Below, piece after piece: positions 1 through 10,706 of a DNA stretch of 64,000 nucleotides. The stretch's first letter is position 1. Each line of letters starts with the position of its first letter. The DNA is from Trichoplax adhaerens (taxonomy: Eukaryota; Placozoa; Uniplacotomia; Trichoplacea; Trichoplacidae), in NCBI RefSeq assembly GCF_000150275.1, contig NW_002060947.1, positions 2,469,740 to 2,533,739 of the forward strand, read 5' to 3'. Position numbers and translations under genes: made by a program. The notes below the pieces were generated by a model. The model worked only from the letters and a program-made list of their open reading frames with translations. It searched no databases and was not told where the DNA came from.

Positions 1-2
1 TA

Positions 3-1157
3 CCACCTAATTACAATGGAAAGGTATCCTCTTCCAATAAAATGAAGAACCGATACGAAGCAGGTCCTGCAGCTCACAACAGCCAATCCGATAACGACAA
101 TTATATATCAGAAAGCGATTTCGATCATTCTAGCAATGGTTTTAAGTCAAGCAAATTCCTTGGCAGCAATACTAGTGATTGCTTTGAAGGTTTAAGGTTT
201 GAAAATCAATCGACTCCCTGGTATCAAGAAATTGCAGAGCTTTCTTATTGTTTACCAAGTAATAAAAAGTCTAATGCGGATGTAAATGAAAGTTCCTACA
301 ATCATAACCGGAAAGTAAACAAAAAACCTGTAATTGGAAACACTGAATCTAAACATTCGATAATCCCCAGCGCTAGTGGCAATCAAAGTCAAAATAGCGA
401 TGACTATCATGATAATAGCAGCGTATGCACTAAAGATCTCGGCCATGACAGCGGTATTGATTCTAGTGCTAGCTATCCACAAAAATTTATTCTGCATTAT
501 CACGATACGGAGAATAGCGTGTCCCACATATGTGATGGTCCCAGAGAAGATACAGGTAAAGGAAAAAGCTATTACACCGATTACGAAGGTCCTAGTCATA
601 CGCAAGTTACCGCTACATTTGCTGTCGACAAATCTCGCAATTGGGTAGGAAAGGATTGTACCGAAGTTAGTCATAGTAACTCGAGACACAAAAGTACAAA
701 CTCACCACAAGACGATACATCATCAACCGATAGCACTTTAGCCACTTCTGATAAAATTTTGAGCTGTAACAACAACCAGAACTTCTATCCCATTAAAAAT
801 AGAGAAAATAGTTTCGATTCTTTAACGCACTACAGCAAGACATCTGCAAGTACTAGTGGCAGTAAAAGCTCAAGAAAGCGTATATCTTACTTATTTGAAG
901 ATAAAGTTGAAAGAAAGTCAGTTACTGGTAGTAATAGTGGTGGATCTTCGTCAACAGAGGGCAGAGGTATCAGCTCTTCGATTAAGAGGGACCGTCGCCG
1001 ATCTTCAAGAAATCAATTGACGTACATAGCAGTCGATGAGAAAAGCAAGAAAGTAGCCAATAGATCAAATGTTAGATCTACAGCTCTTGAATGTGCAACC
1101 AGTAAATCCAAGCGAAAAGGAAAAGGAAAGCTTAGCAGTACTTGCAAAGTCTCATAA
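3..1157 (+). CDS. 3' terminal exon of an upstream gene, low-complexity tail with CaaX-like end (partial)
   Basis: The frame is open from the left edge, so the gene begins outside the window; the first in-frame Met at 42 is probably internal. The 385 visible residues are rich in Ser, Asn, Asp and Lys, with no recognisable domain, signal peptide or membrane segment. The last 120 residues are basic (runs such as KSKRKGKGK). The protein ends in C-K-V-S, which fits a loose CaaX prenylation box. The next gene, on the same strand, is a Prickle whose disordered tail also ends in a basic stretch and a CaaX box. A tandem Prickle-like paralogue is therefore possible, but the PET/LIM part would lie outside the window and I cannot confirm it. 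Confidence 0.75.
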   Translation, partial: PPNYNGKVSSSNKMKNRYEAGPAAHNSQSDNDNYISESDFDHSSNGFKSSKFLGSNTSDCFEGLRFENQSTPWYQEIAELSYCLPSNKKSNADVNESSYNHNRKVNKKPVIGNTESKHSIIPSASGNQSQNSDDYHDNSSVCTKDLGHDSGIDSSASYPQKFILHYHDTENSVSHICDGPREDTGKGKSYYTDYEGPSHTQVTATFAVDKSRNWVGKDCTEVSHSNSRHKSTNSPQDDTSSTDSTLATSDKILSCNNNQNFYPIKNRENSFDSLTHYSKTSASTSGSKSSRKRISYLFEDKVERKSVTGSNSGGSSSTEGRGISSSIKRDRRRSSRNQLTYIAVDEKSKKVANRSNVRSTALECATSKSKRKGKGKLSSTCKVS

Positions 1158-2451
1158 GAATGGGCTCTTTAGGATTAGAAACTTCCAACAATGCTATAAT
1201 TATATTCTTGCTAGGTGGATAATGTAAAATAATAATGTTCCAGTCAGTGTGCCAAGATGCTGACTCAAATTAATTAATATAGGGAATGCTTAAATCAAAG
1301 CTCGACTTGGGTACAACATTACGTACTTCAAGATCCTATATCCGGAAATACTTTTTAACTTATACTTACAGTAGATAATTTTTTATTCTACACAATAGAG
1401 GCATTGAGTAGTGTACTGTACCGTAAACCATTTGTAGAAATGTATTTCGTTCAATCGTGGAATCTTCATATGCAGCAACAAATTTTAACTTTTTGTACTT
1501 AAAAATAGTTCTAAGAATCTTTTCAGGAAGCCTTTGTTATCATTCGCCGGGTGTTAATCACGCTTTTTTGAAACAATGTGTGCCAAAATTTGCTTTATTG
1601 GCCTTTATATTCTGTATGTAGCCTAAGTGATTTTAGTACTGCAGTATGGACAAACCTTTGGCTCTGCTCCTGTAAAAATACTGTAATGGAACGTAGACAA
1701 TATGCATATACACTTAGTAATAAGCTGTATGTAAGGACATTAGCGCCTTCTAATCCAAGATTATTTTGACTTTATAACAAAGTATCACTCCTTGGCGTTT
1801 GAAATAATTATATTAATTATTAGACAGCAGAGTCTAGAGCTCTTGTATTGAGATTTTATTCTTCACCAGTCAAAGTCTCACATTTGTAAAATCTTGGCAT
1901 AAAGAAAGTAATATTTAGCTATTCTCGAATTTGTCTCTCGATTATATTTATATGTGTCAATAACATTGATTTTAGCAACTAGCTATTCACTGCTAATCTA
2001 GTATTTTGGCGTCGCTTTTATATAAATTTTATATGAATATTTTTGTTTAAACAATTAAACAGAATTCTCTTGATATCTCATGGTACCGCTGTTAGCGAAA
2101 TGTAAATCGTATTTCATGCAGTCAGTAGTTAATGAAGCGTTGATGTTTAGGCGTGATTTACGCATAGCACACACAACCTAATTATCACAGTAGTGTACAG
2201 TGTAGGTAGGTTGTACACATACTGTACGACGTAGGAGCGTATACCCAAGAACGAAGCCGCATATCACCTTCATGTAATGTGGAATGATGTCAGACAAATA
2301 GAATTTGGTTACTGAACTCACAAATCAAGATTAAAGTATTATACAGAATAAGGATAGTATCCAGTTTAGCAACCTTTTGAGCCATTGATATAGCCATAAA
2401 CTGAACAGTAGCAACCACCCGTAACTATACTATAGTTTCTCAAAGTATACA

Positions 2452-2790
2452 CGGTATAAAGTTACTGAACCTCTGACAGGTCTATCAAATGGTAATACTA
2501 TCAGTTAATTATTAACAAATGAGCACATTATCGTAAACCGTCAGCAAAGCGACGGGAGTTTGTACTAGTAAAGATGAAAACCAATTTATTTCTACAGTAC
2601 TGTACAGTACTGTATGTTTCTACTGTACCGTAGTGTACCGTACTGTACTGTACAGTACACAACATTACAGTACTGTACAGTACAGTACAACAGAGATTCA
2701 TAGTCGCACAAGAGAAGTGAACGCACTCGTATTACTAAAAAATATGCTGTATCAGTACGAGAGACTATTGAACGGCCGCTAGGCGTCCCT
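2452..2790 (+). repeat. Dispersed repeat, copy 1 (second copy at 63181-63490)
   Basis: Four blocks recur in the same order and orientation at the other end of the window. The first is about 43 bp starting CGGTATAAAGTTACTGAACC at 2452 (63181). The others are AATGAGCACATTATCGTAAA near 2518, GCGACGGGAGTTTGTACTAG near 2549, and CCGCTAGGCGTCCCT at 2776. Between blocks the two copies differ mainly by TACTG/CAGTA units. No coding capacity and no obvious terminal repeat. Confidence 0.85.
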
Positions 2791-3232
2791 GATCAGTACA
2801 CTGTACAGTACAGTACAGTAGTTGGCTGATCTGCAGTATTGTACTGTACACTGTATAGTGTGATCCTTTTCCAATCCGATGAATCAGCACATATTATATG
2901 CGGGCATTTTTTTTACGAAATCCGTTATATTTTTTATATGTGGAAACAGTAAGCTCTCATGGGCATGCTTTTGCAAGTTTTTGGGGTCAATTAGATGTTT
3001 AAAACGTTTTTTTAACACCATTTATGGGCGTACCGTTATTCTTGTAAAAATTACAGTACTGTATACTGTACTGTAGTTGGTCCCAGTGTACAGTACAGTA
3101 GCATGGTTCTAGATACTGTACTGTACTGTACTGTACTGTATATTGTTTGGAGCCCTGATCAGTAGAGTACTGTACAGTGTACAGTACTGTACAGTACAGT
3201 AATGTGTTTACAACGAGTACAGTACAGTACTG
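2595..3232. repeat. TACTG/CAGTA pentanucleotide arrays upstream of prickle
   Basis: Three dense blocks (about 2595-2694, 2797-2861 and 3052-3232) are built of the 5-bp unit TACTG and its reverse complement CAGTA. Orientation flips often, giving palindromic cores such as TACTGTACAGTA. The stretch at 3116-3140 is an uninterrupted TACTG run. The blocks end about 135 bp before the prickle start codon. Confidence 0.9.
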
Positions 3233-3366
3233 TACAGCTTTTTATTTATTTATCTTAAACAGACTATAACAACAGAGCAGAGTGGATAAAAACCGCTTGT
3301 ACGATTCTTACGACACACATTCTGCGGCAAACGCAACTTGAAATTTCTTATCAACAAATTAATAAA

Positions 3367-6300
3367 ATGGCTTTCAGTATGAGAAGGAGAAAGGTTAGTA
3401 ATTAATTTCTAAAATTTACTGTAATGTAGCGAAAGTATAAACTTTATAAACTTCACATAAAGATTTCATTAAACTATGTTAACTTGATACATTATGGTAC
3501 GTATGTAAGAAAAATATATGCTGACATGCCGTAGTGTGACCATACTATATGGTATGCGTAGTAAAATAATGTATAATTTAGCGATGAAATGAATGCGAAA
3601 TATCAGTATTACTGTCCAGTATAGCAATGTATACGTACGTTAGTTTTATCGTTTTTATGATATTAACCCTTCATGTCGTGAACCGTAAAGATTTTCCCTT
3701 GACCTAAAGTACATGACCATCATTAGGATAGTTTATCATGTAATTTTTGTTATCCTAAATAATTCATTATGAAACTCAGTCATGAGTTATATTACATGCT
3801 ATCAGAGTTTCATGCTAACAATTTAAGTATAACGAAAGTTATAATACAAGTCAATTTGTTACAGGGACTGCAAATTTTGTTTCAATTTTAACTGGAAAAT
3901 CAATACAAAATTGGTTTATAAATTAATATGCTGGATTAACATGATGTTGCACTATGTTACGCTCACTAAACTAAGTTAAACTCGGAGAATTGTAGTCGTA
4001 AATGAGATTCTGATGTGTATTTAACGTACAGTGCGGTTAAGGAATTCTCTTAGAGAAGTCCCTTGTATAGTCCATGTTCATTTAGTTAATTATAATAATC
4101 ATACTGCAGAGATGAAGCCTTTTCTTTACCTCTATGTTTTTTAACTTTCAAGTTCGGTCTTTCTTTTCATAGCCAGCAGAAGCAACTCGCGACTCTGATA
4201 CTGGCCGACCTTGCTTAAAATGTCGCCAAAAATGTCCTGGATTTTGTCACCACTCTTGGAGGTAAGAATAATCCCTATAGTTTTATTACATTTTTCATTA
4301 CTTGGACGTTTTTATGCGAAAGTACGTCTGGTAAGAGGATGTTGATGTACAAAAATGCGATGACTCAGACTATTTTTTACTCTAATATTGTATTGTCGTC
4401 CATCGCATGTCAATACCCTGCACAGTACTTAAAACCAAATTTTAGATTGAAATAAATATAAATCATAGTAGACCTTACGAATACTGTAGATAACATCAGT
4501 CGGTATTTTCAGTCAGAAACATCACATAGTATTTATTATAATTAATAATGCAATTCAAGATTGAAAGACGAATGCTTTCTACTGTAATTTATTATATGGT
4601 TAGGCCCTGAGCTGTAAAGCTTAAGCTTTGTATACGAGTGATTTATGTTGTTCTGTGATATCATGGTGCATATTTGTGTACTGTATACTGATAAAAATTA
4701 GAGACCTGTAATGTTTACCAATCGATTCATGAATATTACAGCAATGCCATAAAGTTTAGATACTATGAATTATACTGCATAAATCGACACTCAAGTTAGT
4801 GACGAGCAATGCCACGATAAACACTCAAATTAATGGACAGTTTCGATAATTCTGAAATCTTTCGTAGATTGGGCCTTGTTCGGAAAACACAGTCGTTTTT
4901 AACATCATTTTTTGAAATGTCTTAACATACTGTATGATATGTAGGTATGATGTTATCATGAACTGCTGAAAAAGTATCTTTAATTCGCATTTATAGCTTG
5001 CAGTATAGCATTGAGTGTAGATTATGCTGTGCGAAGAATAGTTTGAAAGAAATAGAAAATTAGTATTTGCGAAGGTATTGAAATTTGTTCAATATACCGT
5101 ACAGACATAGAATGCACTATGGTAAGCCGATATCATTTGCTGCCTTCGCTTTTTCATACCAGATATGAGAAATTATGTAATGCTGTACTGTATACTACAA
5201 TATCAGATAACAATATTTCAGTAAACCCATTCATGATGTCTATTTATGTTATACGATCATTGAACTCACAAAGAGAATATATATATGCATATCGATGAGC
5301 AAAGCGACTTTCTGATCAGAATATCGATCATACTGGTTTCTAATCACGGTTATTGGCTGTAGACCGTCAAATGTTGGCAACCTAACCTCCTACCATATTC
5401 TATCTCTACTTCTACAGTCAATATGAAAAATTGTTTCACACGAATCTCTAAAACAGGCTATGAAATTAAGCTAAATGTGGCCCAAAATTATTCTTATATG
5501 ACTTGATATGATCCTATAAGATGAAGTACACTTTTGAAACAAATCTAATTTGTGAAATTACATAAGTCTAAATTATTGTTCCGCAACCCTCTTTCTTATT
5601 CTTAAAGAAAAATTTGCCGTCACTGTAAATGTTCAAAGAGTGAACACGATATATTAGCCGATGATCATGAAAGATTTGTTGAAAAAATGATATTTGAATA
5701 TTATAAAGTAAATGGACTATCAGACTTTAATATAAATCCTGCGATTGAGGAATATGCATGGACGCCGCCCGCATTATCAATTCGACAGGTATTATAACGT
5801 AATATTTTGTAAGACACTTAAGTAATTCATGTATATTCGTAAGATCTGGTTGTACTCATTTGCATCAACTATAATATAATTAATTAATGTAGATTGAAGC
5901 CTACTTTGACTGCTTACCAAAAGAAAACGTTCCAATCATTGACAGTGTCGGTAAGATTTAAACAAAAGATTTAAACAAAATTACGGAATACGTTTTATAC
6001 TTTTACGTGCTTCCGTTCGTTAGCAAAGCTATCAAATATCGACTATTCGCTGTACCTGCATAAATTAAAATCGGTCAAGGTTTGCAAAAATAAATTATTC
6101 ATTTAGTAAAATAGCAGCTGGATTACGTAATTGATACTTGGTAGGTTAAAGATGTGATTCAGTTGATTCTAGCATTCTACATAGGAATTGAACAAGGTTA
6201 ACCATATCAAGTAATCTTTTGTAGATAAGGACTTCTGTAATACTTATCACAAGCATCCTTCCTATAATATAATGCGCATATAGTAACGTTACTTATGGGT

Positions 6301-8560
6301 TAGATGTCTAGTAATAAGTAAAATCTTGATAAAAAAGGACGTGCAGGTGTTTACAAAATGGCATTGCAGTAGTCCAAATGATCACCTATACAATTCGTAA
6401 AATGTAATCATTCATGCAACTTTCTTATTGCCTAGGTGATAGATACCGAATTCAACAGCTACTTTATCAGCATCCAGCTCATGACTATGACCCGAAATTT
6501 TGTTACCGGCTATCAGAAGAGGAGAAGAAAAAGCATAGGCAGTTTTCTGCTACACGCAAAAAAGATGCGTTTGGCCAAGCAACCGTGAGAACAATAGGAT
6601 CTAGAATGAATGGCCATGAATGCGCTGAAGTGAGTTATGCTACACCTTTGGTATAGTAAAAGTACCACCTTTGCTTAATTAAATTATTAGTCGCATAGTT
6701 ATGCTCGTAAGTTTAAGATCGACCTCACAGTTAATGTCATACTGTAATACCTGGATAAGATTCGATTTCTTGCATTTTAACTTGCTCTCGTAAAAAAATA
6801 TCCAATCACCACAATAATTATACAAATTACCTACGTGAATCAAGATTTAGAACCTTTTTAAAAGTTTCTGGAATTTTCTTAAAAACTTCTTGCTAATCCA
6901 GAATGTTGTTTTTAGTGTGGAGAACAATTAAATCATGGGGAGTTAGGATTATTCGCATCGCATGCAGTTCCTGAAAACTTGGTTTGGCACCCAGAATGTT
7001 TTATTTGCTGCGTTTGTGAAAATGGATTAGTAGACTTGATCTATTATTACAAGGATGGTGAAGTTTATTGTGGGCGGCATCATGCCGATTCCGTAAAACC
7101 TAGATGCAATGCCTGTGACGAAGTATTATTTATTTTATTTTTATATTCGTTTCTAATAATACAAAACCACATTGATAAATATTTTCCTGAATTAACAGAT
7201 AATCTTCACTGAGGAATGTATTCAAGCACATGGGCGAACTTGGCACACTGATCACTTTGTTTGTTACGAATGCGAATGTAGACTTGGTAGCAGAAATCAA
7301 TATATTATGAGGGATGGACAACCGTATTGTTGCAGGTGCTTCGAGAGTAAGTATAATGGAAATAAAGTTATCTGGGCTTAGAAATATAGTAGTACATCAT
7401 AGCTTAAATAGTGCCGTACTACTGAGTGCTGTATTAATAATGCGATAATATAACTGTTATAGAATGTCAGTACTATTGCACCTTATTTTTATATAGGTTT
7501 GTATGCAGTATATTGTGAATCATGCGGAGAGATGATAGAATTAAATGACGGTCACATGGCTCATAACGACATGCATTGGCACGCAAGTGATGATTGTTTC
7601 AGCTGTAGCGAATGTAATCAGTCTTTGCTCGGAAAAACTTTTTTGCCAAAGCATGGGAAATTATACTGTTCGGTTGCCTGTTTTAAGATAGGTCGTATGC
7701 CAAGCGAATATGGCGGTTCGGAGGAGTCTTTAGTTGAGTATAGCGACTGTGATATAAACCATCCGCAACCCCCTACTAGCAGTGTTAAAGACATTGGAGT
7801 TGGTATTAGAGGGCAACTAAATGTTATTCAAAATAGTAGCGAACGCAAATTGAAAAACTCTCAAACCAATCGGAAATACTGGAACCGTCATGAACAAGAT
7901 CATATAGGATCAAGCGAAGTCATTCCTGAATCATTTACAGGAGCTTCTTCAGGATTAGCGTATTCCAGGAGTCAAAAACTTAACTCCTATAGATCTCGCG
8001 ACAACAATGCAGAATTTTCGAAAAATAATTCCAATATCCGTCGCTCTAGATCTCGATCAAATGGTCATGACTCGGCTCAATCAAATCCGAATAATCAAAT
8101 AGAAGTAGAAACTGCTAGTGCAAATGATCATTATAATTATAATAATCCTACGAAAAATCCTCAGCATAGAAAATCTCCAAAACAAAAGAAATACACTAAA
8201 AATGAAACAATGGCCCTTGAGGGTCCCAGTTCAGAATTGAAATTTAAGAAATATTCGTCTATAGATAGAATAGGTGAGGGTATAGCATATGCTCAACCGC
8301 TTGACAGAATTAGAGAAGCGGATCAAAGTATTCTTGTTGCAAAAGGATATAAGAAATCGGAATGTATAACTGGTTCTTCGAGTGACGACTCTCAGCCCGA
8401 CACCAATGTGACTTTTAATTTAGTTGGAAAATTAGATATACAGAGAGGCAAGTCTCCACAAAAAGTTAGCACGGCTAATAGTTTTAACGAATCCAGAAAA
8501 GAGAAGAAAGTACGCATTGTTGATGAAGCCGTTGACAAATCAAAATGTATTGTTATGTAA
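3367..8560 (+). CDS. prickle: Prickle planar cell polarity protein (PET + 3 LIM + CaaX), 8 exons
   Basis: Eight exons join in phase: 3367-3393, 4173-4261, 5608-5788, 5893-5950, 6436-6629, 6916-7122, 7199-7346 and 7497-8560, giving about 655 residues. The PET domain (about 25-180) includes a Cys-rich CPGF motif and the IQQLLYQHPAHD and LSEEEKK motifs. LIM1 (about 184-245) starts CGEQLNHGELGLF; LIM2 starts at RCNACDE (about 247); LIM3 runs about 308-365 (YCESCGE to FLPKHGKLYC). A long disordered tail ends in C-I-V-M, a CaaX box with a farnesyl-type terminal residue. In known animals Prickle is a cytoplasmic core planar-polarity protein that binds Van Gogh at proximal membranes, helped by prenylation. 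The short first exon (MAFSMRRRK) is the best start I found: it gives a GT donor in phase 0 directly upstream of PET, but no family match supports it. Confidence 0.95.
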
Positions 8561-8719
8561 TTGGAACGCAATGGTTCTCGATGCCAAATGTAACTGATTC
8601 AACTTTGTTTAAAACGGTAAAATGCTACGATTTTGTATATAAATGCAGTAAAATTATGCGCATGCATATGTAAGACTGTTTCTAAAAGGACGATTAAATT
8701 AAATAATTATTACACTTTC

Positions 8720-8760
8720 CATGGACTACTAGATTATACCGGTACATCTAGTAGTCCATG
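8720..8760. other. 15-bp perfect hairpin downstream of prickle
   Basis: CATGGACTACTAGAT (8720-8734) is followed by an 11-nt loop and its exact reverse complement (8746-8760). It begins 160 bp after the prickle stop codon, so it may lie in the 3' UTR. It could be an RNA structure or a tiny foldback. Confidence 0.8.
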
Positions 8761-9957
8761 CACTTACTAATATATAATTAACTCTTGTCGTATCTGTTAC
8801 TCCTTCACTTAAAAACAAATAAATTGTATTTATGATACCGTAATTATAATTACACTGTAGTATAGAAACACTAGGTTAGTCTGTGCCACTACGAAATACT
8901 TTCCACTGTAATGTAGATAGTGAGATTGATAGATGGCGTAATTAGCTATAACTCCCCAAGACAATGTAATCTTACTCTGTTATGCAAACGTACATGTACT
9001 ATGGTATGCAGTAAATTCTACTGTACAGTATATTATATTCTGTATAATTATAACTTTCAAACTACAATTTTATACTCAGTATTACAGAATTTATCACGAT
9101 CTTGCCCTAACCGTAGCAATTGTTATACTGTTCTGTGGGTGCAACTTTGTGTAAGTATAGCGACGCAAAGTCTGTTGAGGTTCCTCCTAGACTACTGTAA
9201 GTGTACTGAATATCGTACACTTTCTTTATCTTACAGTACAGTTTTACCTATGAAATGTTATACTTTCATAAATGGGTAATTAATTTATTATTAATGATAT
9301 CATGCGCATTTTAGGACTTCGAACACTATACCTGTAAGGGTCTACTTTTGTTACAAAGTAAAATTTTAACTGTGTGCAATAGGGACTAATCAAATTATAT
9401 ATCCCATTTTGCAAATTTAAATAAATCGTCGCTTATTTTAAAGAATAAAGCATATTTTAGTTCATTGTAATCTGACTAATAATATTGACTATAAACTGTA
9501 AAAAAATTATAGCATATGCAAGTATAATCCTAGCAAAAATTCGAAATTTTGTTAGTACTCTGTTCACCAGCTGTCTTTCATTTAGGGTAAAACACTGTAC
9601 AGTATACGCTATGATATATCTTACATATGGAGAGACCTTTACACGTACACCATAGTGTAAATTAAGCCCCTAAATACAGTGAAACTAGACCTATAAAACT
9701 AGATCCGCATGAATTAACTCTTAAAATGTAGAATATGAAAGCAGAAATCTTCTAAAACATAGGTAACCAGTTATAAATAAAACATTTAAACGGCATTCTT
9801 ATAGCTGTAGATTTTAAACGAAAGAGCTAACGATACTTAGCAAAAAAGAATGAGAAATGACAGCTGTTTAATGTCATCAAGACACCGGTAATTGTACTCA
9901 TAGACCTAAAATGTTACTCTACAAAAATGGGTAGCTTTGAGATAACTAATCCCTGCC

Positions 9958-10233
9958 AGGGACCTCTCAAGTCGAAAGGACAGAAGGACGCAAAACGAAC
10001 GTTTCCTATACGAGAAATTTGGGGCCGACTATTAAACTTTCTATTTTAACTGTATTAAAAGACCATCCGTGCGTAGCATTGTCTACATCAGCGCTTCATA
10101 ACGCTGGTACCGAATATTGCAGCAGTGTAACTGTACAGTACGATAAAGTGACCAGAAAAATGACAGGTCTCCCAATTTCTAGCGATGAACGACCGTTTTG
10201 CGTCCATCTTTCCTTCCGAATTGAGAGGTCCCT
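9958..10233. mobile_element. MITE-like foldback element with about 46-bp terminal inverted repeats
   Basis: The left arm starts AGGGACCTCTCAAGTCG at 9958 and runs to about 10003. The right arm (10188-10233) is its imperfect reverse complement. Both share AGGGACCTCTCAA, then a diverged stretch, then GGACGCAAAACG. About 185 bp of unrelated DNA lies between, with no transposase. A clear target-site duplication is not visible. The terminal 11 bases recur at 63017-63027. Confidence 0.75.
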
Positions 10234-10706
10234 ATCCCTGATAATACAAAGTTCTTATGATATATTCTTCACGAAGTTTGATAGCTATAATTTAACAGTT
10301 TAACTTCCGTATATTTCTTTATACTACAGAATATATACAGTATACTGTATATGAAACGAAGATAATACAATGGGTTATTACGGGATCTTATAATTAGCTA
10401 TCTGTTACTAATTGGTCTACCATAAATAACCGAGCAACTACATTTTGTATAAAGTTTATTTAATCTCCCAATGCATAATAAAATCAATACTCAAATAATA
10501 TTGTGATACGATAGATACATTGTAAAAGTATATATGCCGTATACCATATATACAAGCTTATAACGTAGGCATAAAGAAATTGTAATTTAAAGAGTTAACA
10601 AATCATTGGCATTGACATTCATTAACCGACGTAAACAAATTTAAATTGGACTTAAACCACCAAATTAACTTAAAGAACCGCAGGTATACAACAGAATGAA
10701 CTAATT

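Larger units (their letters stand above)
1158..3366. other. Intergenic spacer upstream of the prickle gene
   Basis: No credible gene: the short open frames at 1578-1769 and 2879-3076 show no protein-like composition. The first 1.2 kb is plain AT-rich sequence, presumably 3' UTR and flank of the upstream gene. From 2452 onward it holds a dispersed repeat copy and dense TACTG/CAGTA arrays that stop about 135 bp before the prickle ATG. Confidence 0.6.
8561..10706. other. Convergent spacer between prickle and CCDC146
   Basis: No gene found. It holds the 3' flank of prickle with a 15-bp perfect hairpin (8720-8760), a few isolated TACTGTACAGTA cores (near 9012, 9593 and 10127) and a foldback element at 9958-10233. 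It lacks the long pentamer arrays seen in divergent spacers. The open frame at 10019-10303 lies largely inside the foldback element and is not a credible gene. Confidence 0.6.

Noticed and set aside
252-689. 145-residue minus-strand frame, hydrophobic
   Set aside because: Antisense shadow of the low-complexity coding exon at 3-1157.
10019-10303. 94-residue frame next to CCDC146
   Set aside because: Most of it lies inside the foldback element and runs through its right arm.
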